This document shows, one piece after another, positions 1-11,500 of a stretch of 64,000 nt of DNA. The stretch is from Manihot esculenta (lineage: Eukaryota > Streptophyta > Magnoliopsida > Malpighiales > Euphorbiaceae). The stretch covers positions 1,488,611-1,552,610 of the forward strand of contig NC_035177.2 of NCBI RefSeq assembly GCF_001659605.2. The letters are read 5' to 3'. The first letter of the stretch is position 1; each line of letters starts with the position of its first letter. The position numbers and the translations under genes were made by a program. Under the pieces are notes generated by a model. That model did not search any database and was not told the DNA's origin. It saw only the letters and a list, made by a program, of their open reading frames with translations.

Positions 1-37
1 AAAAAGAAAGAATGGTAGAATTTTCTCTTAATTACTC

Positions 38-63
38 AATAATAATAATAATAATAATAATAA
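38..63. repeat. (AAT)n microsatellite
   Basis: An uninterrupted run of about eight AAT units in AT-rich DNA. Such trinucleotide runs are common and length-variable in plant intergenic DNA. No gene is attached to it. Confidence 0.85.
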
Positions 64-1100
64 AAGGAGTTTTTGAAAATATTGAGGGTAACTATCCTTT
101 TAGGAATCTGCCTTTTGGTTTGTCCATATTCAAATTTCTATAAAATAAAGCCTTTAATTTGCTTAAGAGGAGAAGTACATATAAAGTAAAGGAAGAACAT
201 AGCCTTTATTAGCACACATGGAATCTCTCAGCTGTCTAATATAAATATAAAATGGGGATTTCATTATACTTGATTGCCAGCCTTTGAAGGAAGCCAATGC
301 TGTAGATATGGTTAGCTTTGTTGTTTGCCACATTACTCTAGAGCATCCTCAACCTTTCACAAATGTAAAAAAGTTGTGATTGTCCTTTTCTTCAAATTGT
401 TATTTATTTTGTTTTGGAAAATTACCAAAAAGTCCACTTGTCTTTGTTGTTTTCGAACCATAGCTAGATCATCAAGTCAAAACGCTAGTATTAGAGGTTT
501 AAATAGTAAAATATGAAAAATTATTTATTTTTAATCTTTTATTAATCACTATCGAAACAATTACCCGTTATAAAAAGAACTAACTTTACACGGATGTAAT
601 ATACTCTTCTCATGCTTGGTGGGGAGGCTCTAATATTCAGTTAACTAACTCACTAAAAAATTAACTCATGAGAAAGGAGTGTATAAGCCCCTTATAAAAG
701 GCACAATACACTTATTCCAAAGCAATGTGGGATTTAATTTTTTTTTTCTTGTCGAGAAATTAAGAGAGGAGAAGAGAATCGAACCATATCACTGAGATTT
801 CTATTTACGCCATGTCATCCCATCTAGAGGGGCAGGCAATGGATATGCTATTTACTCCCTTGTTTCTTAAATTCCAAGCAAAATGTGTTGCATCAATGTC
901 ATTATATTTCATCTTGCTTTGTTGTGAGATGAATAAATGAAGATGGTGAATGTTTTGGTTCTCTTAGTTTCCTCACATGCAACAATAATTTGACGTAAAA
1001 GATTTATTTCCTGATATTTTGAGATCCAGAGAAAATAGATTTTATAAATATGTTAAAAATTTAACATGAGAGGTCACGTATTCCCTTTTTATCTTTCATT
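64..1100. other. AT-rich intergenic DNA, no gene recognised
   Basis: There is no long open frame with a recognisable product. Around 600-750 there is a block with CTTATAAAAGGC followed by a GC-richer stretch that resembles a decayed LTR or other repeat fragment, but I found no partner copy or target duplication in the window. Confidence 0.4.
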
Positions 1101-1109
1101 TGTCTTCTA

Positions 1110-1400
1110 GTGATGCATAATCGTCACTCTACTATAGTACCACATGTTCTTATCACACAAATCTGTACGTACGAACGTACTTACTCGCCTATACTCGTCA
1201 GGCGGCAATTAAATTCCCTTTCGGCACGTATGCTGATAGAGCTGGAGCATAGTCGGGTCTGTTCTCCTACTTCCTGTCACATCACTAGTGCTAGGGTCGG
1301 CCTGCTTAATGGATTCTACGGGTTTTCTTTCTTCTCCAAAGCTTGCCCTCAGTCCGGGCGTCAAAAGCGTGGCGGTCATCATCTCCCAATTCTATTACTA
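1110..1400. other. GC-richer island of unknown origin
   Basis: This block is clearly richer in G+C than the DNA on both sides and includes CGTACGAACGTAC and CGGCGGTC-type words. It contains a 98-codon open frame (1110-1406, +) without low-complexity bias, but the protein resembles nothing I know. A decayed transposon fragment is more likely than a gene. Confidence 0.3.
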
Positions 1401-2125
1401 ATTTGAATGTTCAAGAGGTTATTCAAGCAAGCTAATCCAACCTAATCCATATTTTAATTTTGCATATATCTTATGAAAAACCCTATCCTGTTTAGAATAA
1501 AAAATTATAAAATTCAATTTAATTCTTTTCTTTTCTATTAATTTTTTTATTTAAAATAACCAAATTCACTTCTTTTTTATTTATAAAATTTTCATTTAAA
1601 AAAATATAATTATATATAATTTTATAAAAATTTATTTAAAATTTTCTGCTGTAAAATAAATTATATTAAAATGAAAGTGAATTTCTTCAATTTGAAGATT
1701 TCCATTTGAAAAGAATCAAATGTTACCTAGGAAATAAGTTCCGAACTTATACATAAAAGTTGATGTTACTTATATATTAAATAATTATTAATATAAGTTT
1801 TTCTTGCTTTTTAATAAAATAAAAAATAAATTTTGATTCCTTGTATTTTAATAAAGAAAAGTAATCCATTCCAAAAATTCCATTTCAAGAGCCAACCAAA
1901 TTGCGGTCTTAGATTTAGGATAACTTTATTCATTGAATAAATTCTGTAAGCAGAAGCAGCTTTTTCAAATCTCTACTATATATAATATATTTTAAAACAT
2001 GACAGATAGGTACAACTCCAAACATGGTATGCTTTCCAAATTAAGCATGGTCCTATTATTAACAAATTTTTTAAATAATTACTTTTTATTTAATGAATTA
2101 AAAAGCTTTTTAAGAAATGTGAGAT
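1401..2125. other. AT-rich intergenic DNA, nothing recognised
   Basis: Very AT-rich, with long A/T homopolymer stretches and no open frame of interest. Confidence 0.5.
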
Positions 2126-2540
2126 TCAATTCGGTTTTTTATTTATTTCAGTTCAGTTTGGTTTTTAATTTTAAAAATTTAAATTATTTCTGTTCGATTT
2201 AGTTTTGATCAGAAAAAATCAAAAAATCGAATCGAACCAATTAGTGATAATAGTATATTATTTTTTATAATATAAAAATATTAGACCATAATCAAGCAAG
2301 ATTGAAATATTTTAATTAGATTTTAATTAAAATACTAAAATTAATGTGTAAAAAATAAAAAAGCTATTAAAAGGTCAAATCGATCAAATTGAACTAAATC
2401 AAATTAGTTCGATTCGATTTAATTTTTACCTAAAATTAATTCGGTTTGAGTTTTATAAATACTAAAATTTCAGTTTTTAATTTATTCGATTCGATTCAAT
2501 TTTCTTTTAGACTGAATCGATCAAATATTCCCCTAATCAA
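2126..2540. mobile_element. MITE-like element rich in TTCGGTT/AATCGAA words
   Basis: Repeated words such as TTCGGTTT, TTCGATTCGATTT and AATCGAATCGAACC run through the block in both orientations, giving many small inverted repeats. The right end reads, on the minus strand, TTAGGGGAATATTTGATCG, resembling the left end of the element at 3991-4516 (TAGGGGAGAGCATATATCGG). I read it as a diverged relative of that element. It has no coding capacity, and the left boundary is approximate. Confidence 0.5.
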
Positions 2541-3049
2541 TTATATATACGAAAAAGAAAAGTGTGTTTTCATTAATAAATTCCCAAAAGAAAAAGGCAA
2601 CTAATCTGCAAATTTCTAGTGATTTCAGATTCAAAATCTCATAGTTTTATGGAGTAATTGATGTGGAAAAGAAAATTAAGAAATTCTTTAAAAAATACTT
2701 AACAAGTTTAGTGGAAGAAGCATTTTGCATATTAAAAAGGAACTGACATGTCTAACATTTAAAGAGTTGATATGTTCAACTTAGTAATTAAACAAAACAA
2801 AGGAAAAGGAAAATCTTTAAGCAAAAGTGTTAATGGTGTTGTCTTATCATCAAAATCTTTCCTTATAAATTTAATATGAATTTCAATGAATGGTTGTGAG
2901 AAAGGTCTTTGAACTTGAAATAAATCAAGATTTCTAAACTTTCTATTTTTAGAAATTATTCCTATGCTTCGTTTCAATATCATATTAATGCCTTCCAAGC
3001 CCTACCATGTGAAATTGCAGCAAAACCCTAATTTATATTCAATTGGAAG
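2541..3049. other. Intergenic DNA upstream of the CEP gene
   Basis: No gene was recognised here. The 79-codon minus-strand open frame (2759-2998) has no familiar motif and lies in ordinary AT-rich sequence. Confidence 0.4.
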
Positions 3050-3105
3050 AACTAATATATATACATATAGTCTCAGTGGGTCCTTCAAAAATCACACCTT
3101 AAATA
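3050..3105 (+). promoter_or_regulatory. Candidate core promoter of the CEP gene
   Basis: A TA-rich run at about 3053-3070 (TAATATATATACATATAG) and a weaker CTTAAATAGG box near 3099 lie 100-160 bases before the CEP start codon. That spacing suits a TATA box with a 5' leader of about 80-130 bases. This is inferred from position and composition only. Confidence 0.35.
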
Positions 3106-3210
3106 GGACCACTACTCTCAGTTTATAACTTCACCCCATCACTTAGCATCATTTCAAGCCTAGGTCTTGTTCAAATTCATCACCAAGAAAAGGCTTGAAA
3201 TCCCATATCT

Positions 3211-3480
3211 ATGGCTGATAAGGTGTTGTTCCTTTTTAGTTTATTTTCTCTTTTCTTGGTAGCCCTACACCTACATATAGACTTAGCTGAAGCAGCTTCA
3301 AGGCCACTGCATATTCATCCACCAACCATCCCCAAAGCTTCCTTAAGAAAGCCAAAGCCTTATTTTGCCAACTTATATGCTATCAATCGTTTCAAGTTTA
3401 CTGAGACAGAAGCTTTCAGGCCAACAAGCCCAGGTCATAGCCCTGGAGTGGGTCATGAAAATCCACCTGGTGCTTCTTGA
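3211..3480 (+). CDS. CEP: CEP (C-terminally encoded peptide) precursor
   Basis: An 89-residue single-exon preproprotein. Residues 1 to about 29 form a signal peptide: a charged MADK start, a Leu/Phe-rich core and an AEAAS cleavage region. A variable basic spacer follows. Residues 68-82 read AFRPTSPGHSPGVGH, which matches the 15-residue CEP domain (FRPT-PG-SPG-GH), and a seven-residue tail ENPPGAS ends the protein. In the CEP family the domain is cut out, proline-hydroxylated and secreted, and it acts through CEPR-type receptor kinases in nitrogen-demand signalling, lateral root growth and nodulation. The domain is single, whereas some CEP genes carry several. The signal peptide, C-terminal position and intronless frame all fit. 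Which CEP family member it is cannot be told from sequence alone. Confidence 0.9.
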   Translation: MADKVLFLFSLFSLFLVALHLHIDLAEAASRPLHIHPPTIPKASLRKPKPYFANLYAINRFKFTETEAFRPTSPGHSPGVGHENPPGAS

Positions 3481-3990
3481 CAGTGACCTCTCTATATCAC
3501 ATAATTTTCAGGACATACATGCATATCTGCAGGATCAGAGCTGCTGCATATATGCAAGAAAATAAGAATCAAAAGCGTTTTGGCATTAGGGTTTTGGATA
3601 TATACTTTCTCTTTGTGAAGGTATTGCTATAGACATGCATAATATGGTGAGAGTTTCGATTGTGTTGCGAAGTTCTTTCTTTATTATTATCATATTTTTA
3701 TTTTCAATCAATATATTTTTTCTTTGTTCCACATTGGTTTTTTTTTTTTTTTATTCTTTACCCCTACATGTATTTGTACAATAAGTATTTTTTGAACCTA
3801 AGTGTATACATCCTGGTAATCCAAAAAGTCATATATGCTAAAATGATATAGCAAGTCTCACCTATAACTATATAATGATGGCTTTATATTGGCAAAGTGC
3901 CTAAACATCCACATCTTTCATATATATAGATTTCATGTTTTCGGGTTAGAAACAATTACAAAAGGTTATATGCATATTCTTATCTAGACC
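3481..3990. other. CEP 3' flank
   Basis: Presumed 3' UTR of the CEP gene followed by AT-rich intergenic DNA with a poly-T run near 3740-3755. No other gene is supported. Confidence 0.4.
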
Positions 3991-4516
3991 TAGGGGAGAG
4001 CATATATCGGTTTGAATCGAAAAATCGAATCGAACTGATCAATTTCGGTTTAATAATTCGGTTAATCGAAATATTCAATTCGATTTGATTAGTATTTTTC
4101 AGTTTATTCAATTTTCGATTCGGTTCGATTTAAACACATTAAATAACCGACAAACCGAATAAGTGATTTTATACATACTTTTATTATGTGAAATGTTGAT
4201 TTTATACATACTTTTAAATTTTATATGGATTGATATGAATTTTTTAAGTATTATTATTATGTATCCAGACAATATTTATTGGTAAATTTATGTGAAATGT
4301 TTATTGAATTATTCTACTGAAATTAGAAGCAAAAAATTAAAAAAATTACAAATTTTGATTTGAAGTAACTGAACCGAACCGATTTTTATTAGTTCCATTC
4401 GGTTCGGTTATATCTTTATAATCAATTTTTTCGGTTTTTAATATTTTTATAATTCGATTTTCGATCTTTTGAGTTTGGTTTGATTCGGAACCGAATCGGC
4501 ATATGGCACAGCCCTA
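3991..4516. mobile_element. MITE-like element with imperfect terminal inverted repeats
   Basis: The left end reads TAGGGGAGAGCATATATCGG. The right end read on the other strand is TAGGGCTGTGCCATATGCCG, an imperfect terminal inverted repeat. The interior is dense in TTCGGTT/AACCGAA and AATCGAATCGAAC words. The flanks read CTAGACC and TTAGACCC, a possible degenerate target duplication. There is no open frame of note, so it would be non-autonomous. The superfamily is not certain. Confidence 0.55.
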
Positions 4517-5929
4517 TTTAGACCCACCCATTTTACCATGGATCCAACACACGTGCAGATGGGTAGGCACCTACCTGATTGTATTTTGGGTCTATGATGA
4601 ACCGATTTCATATAAGTTTTTCTAGCTTATATTTTTATGGCCCTTGTTTGTTATGCATTTCATATAAGAAAAGAATTGAATTCTAATTACATTAATAAAA
4701 GAATTCCTTTGTTTGGAATCAATTTAAATATAATAAAATTTAATGGAACATTTATATATTAAATAAATAATTAATAAATTTAAATTGATTTAATTTAATC
4801 ATTATTCTTATTTTTTTAAACTAAACATAAACATTTATTCTTATAAATAATAATCATTTTTATCATATTGATTGAAAAATCATTGTTAATATTTTTATAA
4901 TATAATCTGAATTTTATATAATTTTTTATTATTAAAAAATATAAATTAAGATTTGTTATTAAAAAATTAACAAAATGATATAATAACTTTCTTAATATTA
5001 ATTTTAAATGCATTAAATATTAATAATCAATATCAAATTAAATTAATTTTTTAAAGAGTAATTATTAATTAAAAAATAAGAAATAAATTTAAATTTAAAA
5101 TAAATAAAAGAATATAAAAAATAAAATAAAAAAAGAAAAAAGAAAAGAAAAGATTTCTCCACGACTAATTAAGTAATTTTAATATCAATAGATTTAAGTG
5201 AAATCATTCTCGTAAAATCTTAATAATTTTGGCAAAATTTACTTTTAATTTAAAATTAATTCTCACATAAATTCAAAAGAATTGAATTCTTACATGAGTA
5301 GTTTTGTCATTTTTTTATTTTTTTAAAAAATTAGCCACTCCAAATAAAAACATGATGTTTTCTTTTTATTTTTATTTTTTAAAAATTCTACGTGCTAAAC
5401 GACCTATTATATTAACTATTAATTATAGTGAGTTCCATATAAATTTTAGAATAAGCAATATCTAATCGTTATACCTTCATTACAATAATGATAATAATAG
5501 TAGTAGAAGTTCCATTTCAGTCCTAAAATTATATCACTTGTAATATTCTAATTAATTTCCGAGCTATTTTTATTAATGATTTCTTTATACTTTAAAAATC
5601 ACTCAATGATAGGATATAATGAAGTTTTTATTTTTCATTTTCTTTCCCAATATTTCAGTTTTATTCTTGTTTTTTTACCTTCTGAAATTTCAAAAAATAT
5701 ATATATTATACTAAAAAATATCTATCAAACTAAAAAAAAAGATTGAAATCAGTTTTTAACTTGTTACTTCTTAGTGATGGAAAGAAAAAGTCTAAAAAGA
5801 CATATTTTCTTTTAGATATATAAACACGATATGATATGAATTAATTTGTGAATAATTTTTTTTAATTTAGAGATTATTAATAAGAAACACTATAACAATG
5901 CTATTTGAATTAAAATAAAACGGTTAAAA
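4517..5929. other. Very AT-rich intergenic DNA, possible decayed repeats
   Basis: The block contains two copies of AAGAATTGAATTCT-like sequence (about 4671 and 5275), which may mark the ends of a decayed non-autonomous element. Otherwise only A/T runs are seen, and no gene is supported. Confidence 0.35.
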
Positions 5930-6395
5930 TATTTGATAATTTAACCTACTAATATGTCTCTATACTCGTCTATTTTGTGAAAACTTATTGACCAAACCTC
6001 GTTAGCTCCTAATGATAATGTAGATGTGACCTAATCATTTCCCTTTTGACTTGGTCAACAGATACTCAACATTACTAGATCATAACCCCTCAGCCACTCA
6101 TGACTCGGGACAATCGAGACTTGCCCGTCATAAGCAGACTTGGCCAGAATCACTTTACTATTAAAAATTATTACCACACAATTAAGAAAATCTCTACAAA
6201 ATAAAGACAAATCATAGATCAATATTTAAGGTATATAATTCTAAATATACACAACAATTCTTTACATATTTAACTCGCTCATATTACTCGGATTGCTGAC
6301 TTGAGCATTGGAGTGATTGCTAATAAGGCATCAACCACCTCACCTTATCTTTTGTATATTATTATCGATCAAAGAGATTTCTACAGGTAACATTA
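5930..6395 (+). mobile_element. Remnant G: decayed 5' LTR of a Tat-like gypsy element
   Basis: This segment ends just before a primer-binding-like TGGTACCATTGTTGGG and is followed by gag-like sequence, so it is placed as a 5' LTR. It shares a stretch (GACTTGAG, then GGAGTGATTGCTA, then TCAACCACCTCAC, around 6300-6345) with the minus-strand sequence at 52986-53040 next to remnant F. This supports both being LTRs of one family. The left boundary is approximate and no target duplication was found. Confidence 0.5.
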
Positions 6396-6397
6396 TT

Positions 6398-6415
6398 TGG
6401 TACCATTGTTGGGAT
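6398..6415 (+). other. Primer-binding-site-like sequence of remnant G
   Basis: TGGTACCATTGTTGGGAT lies a few bases after the presumed LTR end. It resembles the equivalent site of element A (TGGCACCGTCTGTGGGAA at 8474). The priming tRNA is not resolved. Confidence 0.4.
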
Positions 6416-6509
6416 CTAAAAAACTTCTACTCTTCGTTCGGAAAATCCAATCGCATTCTCTTCCTTTGACCATTTCTTTCTTCTTTTTTTTATTTTCAAT
6501 ATTTTTTTA

Positions 6510-8042
6510 TGGTGAAAAACTCATCTACTATTTCAAAATCTGTTGTCAGCAGGACTGTGGGAGCAGCCGGATCCATTCTGGTAGGAAGTGGAAAAAAAAA
6601 AAGCTCTCTTGTGGTCCCATAAGTGGATGTCCTGACCATCACTATTGAATAGGTGGTCTAGTATGCCAAAATGTTGCATGTAATGTTGGATCAATACAAT
6701 GCTAGGAAAGAAGCCTCTCATGGTGCCACTAGGGCAGATACACTAAGAATGGAAAATCTCAACTCCAAAGGTAAGAGCAATACGGAGGATGATGAGTCCT
6801 TTAATGAGACTCCTAGAGATGTGGATTGGAAGCTTGTGCATGCTCTTCAAAGGTTTCTAGAAGTAGTAGAAAGATAAATTTGAAATTAGAGATGTCTCAC
6901 CTTTATCTGAAAAGATCCTAGCTGAGACCTTCCATCAAATTTCAAACTAACAAGTCTAGACAAGTATGATGGGACTTTAGATCTTAGAAGCCATCTGACC
7001 ATTTTTAGAACTATTAGGCAGCTTTAGAATGTATGATTTTATGTTGTGCCTAGTCTGTCCATCCACTTTAATAGGTTTGGCATAAAAATAGTACTAACAT
7101 CTCAGTCCAAATTCTATATAATATTTTACTCAATTTGCTATTGAGTTTAAGTCAAAGTTTGTTACTTGTATCCCTCTAAAAAAATTTCTCCTTATACTTG
7201 CACAAAATTAGGTAGGGCAAGCAAAAGTCATTGAGGAGTTATATCTCATATTTTAATGTAGAAGCCATACAAGTAGAAGACTTGAATCATGAGATCGCGT
7301 GTTAAGCCCTTAAAAAGAAAACCAGGAATATCAAATTCATGGATTCATTGATCAAGAATCCTACTACAATGTATCACCAATTAATGGAGAAAGCTCAAAA
7401 GTACGTTCATTTAAATGATGAAGTCTAGGCCTTTAAGGAGGATAAGAAGGTTATCCAAGTGAAGGCATAGAAAATAGGAAGACATGAACATGAAGGAGGA
7501 GGGGGAGGAAGAAGTTATTATGTGTCTCGCGAGAGAGATGATCAAGGTAAGTATAGGAATTACACTCTACTAATGACTCACGCACATATATATTGATGTG
7601 GACAAGAAAAATGATAAAGAAGTAAAGTGACCTAGCAAGCTCAATCTAGAAAAGGCTAGCAGGCGAGATAAAACCAAATACTGTCAATTTAAAGAGGACT
7701 ATGGACATATTATAGAGAAATGCAGGCAATTAAAGGATAAAATAGAGAGACTCATAGTAGATCACATGTTAAGGCATTTGCTTGAAACGACAAGGATAAA
7801 GGGAGAACCAAACCTGAGGAAAGAAACCAAAGTAACCAAGATAAAGAGGAACCATTATGAGTGATTAATGTAATTGCAAGAGGACCAAGCAGCTATAAGG
7901 GAAAAAAACAAAAGGGGGCCTGAAGATGCATACTCAGCAGAAAAGGAACAATGGACCAAGTAGAAGTCACTTTTTAGCCTTAGAGAGAAGATTATAGGCT
8001 CGCCTTATAATAACTCATTAGTGGTGAGTGTCCAATTAAATA
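6510..8042 (+). pseudogene. Remnant G: decayed gag of a Tat-like gypsy retrotransposon
   Basis: Gag-like sequence starts near the ATG at 6510 and is spread over several frames with many stops. The stretch at about 6671-7020 shares KLTSLDKYDGTLDLRSHL-type sequence with the minus-strand remnant F at 40139-40623. At about 7678-7770 a nucleic-acid-binding knuckle (YCQFKEDYGHIIEKC) is still readable, the same type as in element A near 9970-10030. The remnant is cut by element A at 8043-8047 and appears to resume after 29313. It is long dead. Confidence 0.6.
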
Positions 8043-8047
8043 GGTAT
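8043..8047. repeat. Target site duplication of element A, left copy
   Basis: GGTAT directly before the LTR start TGATGACC. The same five bases follow the 3' LTR at 29309-29313. This pairing fixes both outer boundaries of element A. Confidence 0.85.
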
Positions 8048-8471
8048 TGATGACCGTTGGGTTTCACCACCCCGATACGAGGCTGAACCCATAATGACAG
8101 CCTTAGTCCAAGGTTCATGAAGCCTCTTAAATGGGCCGGCCCAGACTATTCAGCCTTGAGATCAGGCCTCCCTTGGACCTCAGCTTGGTCAGGAGGCCCA
8201 GCAAGAGAAGGGATAACCGGCCCACTCACCCAATATATCTGTTTACACGCGTGCTAGGGAGAGAATTAAATGGTCGTTCAGCATGGAATAGACGTCTGAC
8301 GCTTTTGTACGTACGTATTCGTTTGACAGAGACAGGTGACCCAGTAGCAACGAGGCCGTTGGACATCACTAATAGACAAAAGAAAGGAATAAAAGGGGAG
8401 AAGCACCCTCCTCTCAGACCAAGCTTATTCAACCATTGTAAATCCTATTTTCTCTGGATCTCAGATTATCA
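8048..8471 (+). repeat. Element A 5' LTR
   Basis: 424 bases running TGATGACC to GATTATCA. Positions 8092-8471 align end to end with the 3' LTR. The first 44 bases are missing from the 3' LTR. The GGTAT duplication shows that the longer form is the true 5' boundary. Confidence 0.85.
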
Positions 8472-8473
8472 AT

Positions 8474-8491
8474 TGGCACCGTCTGTGGGAA
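8474..8491 (+). other. Element A primer binding site
   Basis: TGGCACCGTCTGTGGGAA starts three bases after the LTR end and begins with the usual TGG, complementary to a tRNA 3' CCA end. The site is not the initiator-Met type used by the Tekay elements in this window. I do not assign the tRNA. Confidence 0.65.
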
Positions 8492-8550
8492 ACGAAGGAG
8501 ATCTTTCCGTCACCGGAGTTCCACTCTTACAAAATCCACTGAGATCCATA

Positions 8551-11500
8551 ATGGCCAACCATAATGAAAACAACATTACCAATACCCTCAATGACCTAAG
8601 CTCTGCCCAAGAGGGGCAACAGTTCTCTTTCTCCAGCCCCACAACTCCCAATAACCAACCACCAAACCCTTTTAATCCCTCGCCGAGCTCGGCAGGGAAT
8701 GTACCCGGAGCCACCTTGTCTAACCAAGACCTTTAGGCCATGGCCCTCCAGTTACAAAACACCGCCCACTGGCTGGGGCAGCAGATGCAACAAAGGGGCC
8801 TCGGCACCCCATCGAATGTGCTACCTGTGATAGAAGCAATCCAAACCAACAAGCCCCAGCCTACCTTCAATCACCCCCAACAAAACAGCAAAGAAACTGG
8901 AGAAAGAGGTAGAAGGGCTGGTGAAGAAGAAGAGCCGGAGGCCAGAGTCCATGAGAGAAGGGTAAGGGAGCTAATAGAAAATGACGAGGCAGAAAGTTAC
9001 TCTACCAGAACAACTAGAAGAACAGAGAACAAAGAATGGAAGGAGGAGTATCACGTGGAGAAGAGACCCAGACAAGAGGAAGAAAATGTAGATCAAAAGC
9101 TGCAGAAAATGAGAGAATAGATCTTGGCCGAGTTGGGGGCGAAAGATCACAATCAAACCCTCTTATCCGCATCCTCGCCCTTCTCGAGATGGGTGCAGCA
9201 GGAGACCATCCCTAAAAAATTTATGATGCCGCCTATGGCAGCATATGACGAAACAGGAAATCCCAGGGAGCACGTCCTTAACTATAAAACTTTCATGGAG
9301 CTGCAGACCTTGTTGGATGCCTTAATGTTCAAGGTATTCCCCACGACGCTCACAGGGCCAGCACGGGCATGGTTCAATAGTTTGGAAGCTGGAAGTATCA
9401 GAAGCTTCGGGGACCTGGCCAATGTATTCATCAGTCGGTTCATAGCAGGAGTGTCGGCAAACAGAAAAACTAGTTACCTGGAGACGGTCAGGCAAAGGAG
9501 GAATGAATCCTAGAGGGAATATGTAGCCCGTTTCAATACAGAGGCCCTGCAGATCCCTGAGCTAGATGAGGGAAGGGCAGTGGAAGCCATGCAGAAAGGG
9601 ACCACCTTTCCCGAGTTCTTTAGCTCGTTGAGTAGGAAGCCTCCTACCTCACTGGAAGAACTGATGAAGAGGGCAGAAAAATACATAAGGCAGGATGATG
9701 CCTTGATGATGAGCAGATTCGCCAAGGAGGCAGCAGACAGAGTAAAAGCCCCGGAGGAAAGGAGGCTGGAAAGACATGAAAAGAGGCAAAACAAAAAGCC
9801 TGAGGCGTACAGGCAATCTTGGGATTGGAGGGACCAAAGACCATTTCCTCCACGAGTTCCTAAGACCCTAACTCCCCTTAATGCCTCTCGAGCCGAAGTG
9901 CTCATGGCAATCCAAAACAAGGAGTTTCTCCAATGGCCCAAGCCCATGAAGGCTGAAGCAAGCTAGAGAGATCCTGACAAATACTGTCAATACCATCGCA
10001 CGCATGGCCACGACACCAATAACTGTTACCAGCTGATCAGCAAGATTGAAAGGCTGATTAAAAGAGGACACCTATGAAACTTTGTGAAAAAATCGGAGGG
10101 AGAAAGGCCCCAGCAAAATCCTACTACAGAAAGACCTCGGAGGCCGGGAACAGGACCAGTGAATGATGGTTCCAGTGGGACCATCAATATGATTGTCGGG
10201 GGAACTGGAGATCGGATGAGCAGAAGAGGAAGAAAAAGGGGCTGAGATGGGGAAGGCAGTGGTACTGAAGTCATACAAGTGGCAGAACATTCTCTAGCGG
10301 TCATCTCTTTCTCCCACGACATTCAGATGCCTCATGACGATGCTCTCATTATTGAAGCTGTCATTCACAACTACCAAGTCAGGAAGATCCTGGTTGACGA
10401 CGGAAGCAAGGTGAACTTATTGCCGTACAGGGTCTTCCAGCAAATGAGAATCCCTGAAGAGCAGTTAGTTCGGGATCAGGCCCCGGTGAAGGGGATCGGA
10501 GGAGTCCCGGTACCTGTGGAAGGAAAGGTGAAATTGGCACTGACCCTCGGAGAAGCACCCTTGGCTCGAACTCACTATGCGGTATTCTTGATGGTAAAGC
10601 TTCCCCTGAACTACAACGCCATACTAGGAAGGTCGATGCTGTATGATTTTGAGGTAGTGACCAGCATCAGATACCTGGCTATGAAGTTCCCAATCGAAGT
10701 AGGAGTGGGAGTAGTCAGAGGGTGTCAGGAAGAGGCGAGAGCAGTATGCCTGGCCACAGTGTTGAAACCGAGCTCAGCGGGGGAAAAATTTGACTCGAAA
10801 GTCCTGGAGGTCCGAGATGAGAAGAAAGAAGCTAGAACGGAACCAGTTGGAGAACTGGAAACCTTCCCCTTGTCAGAAACAGAAGCAGACAAGGTTTTCA
10901 GCCTCAATGCTGGCTTAACTGAAGAGCAAAAAGCCGAATTAATGGCCTTGATCCGAGTTCACGCCTCAAGCTTCTCCTGGAAGCCATCAGACATGCTTGG
11001 GATAGACCCTGAGATGATGACCCACAAGCTGAATGTCCTCCCCGGAGCTAAGCCGATAAAACAGAAGAAGAGGGTAGTAGGAAGAGAGAAGCAACAGGCC
11101 ACCAGGGAGGAAGTACGAAAGCTGGAGGAAGCAGGGTTTATTAGGGAAGTCATATACCCACAATGGCTAGCAAATGTTATATTAGTGAAAAAAGCCAATG
11201 GCAAGTATAGGATGTGTATAGACTTTACCGACCTGAATCAGGCATGCCCCAAAGATTGTTACCCCCTCCTTGATATTAATAAAATGGTCGATTCTACGGC
11301 CGATTTTGATTATATGTCGTCTCTGGATGTGATGTCTGGTTACCACCAAATCCCTATGGACAGGTCAGATGAGGAAAAGACCTCGTTCATAATAGAAGAT
11401 GGGACTTACTGTTACAAGGCCATGCCTTTTGGGCTGAAGAACGCTGGGGCAACATACCAGAGATTGATGAACAAGATTTTCAAAGATCAGATTGGTAGGA

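Noticed and set aside
325..516. 63-codon plus-strand open frame near the left edge
   Set aside because: No signal peptide, domain or familiar motif; it lies in AT-rich intergenic sequence and its composition looks random.
1999..2202. 67-codon frame in the left MITE-like region
   Set aside because: Phe/Leu/Asn-rich translation of AT-rich repeat sequence with no domain.
8131..8550. Open frame running from the element A 5' LTR into gag
   Set aside because: The frame happens to be open through the LTR and primer site, but the LTR boundaries and the primer site show that this part is not gag. The ATG at 8551 is the sensible start.
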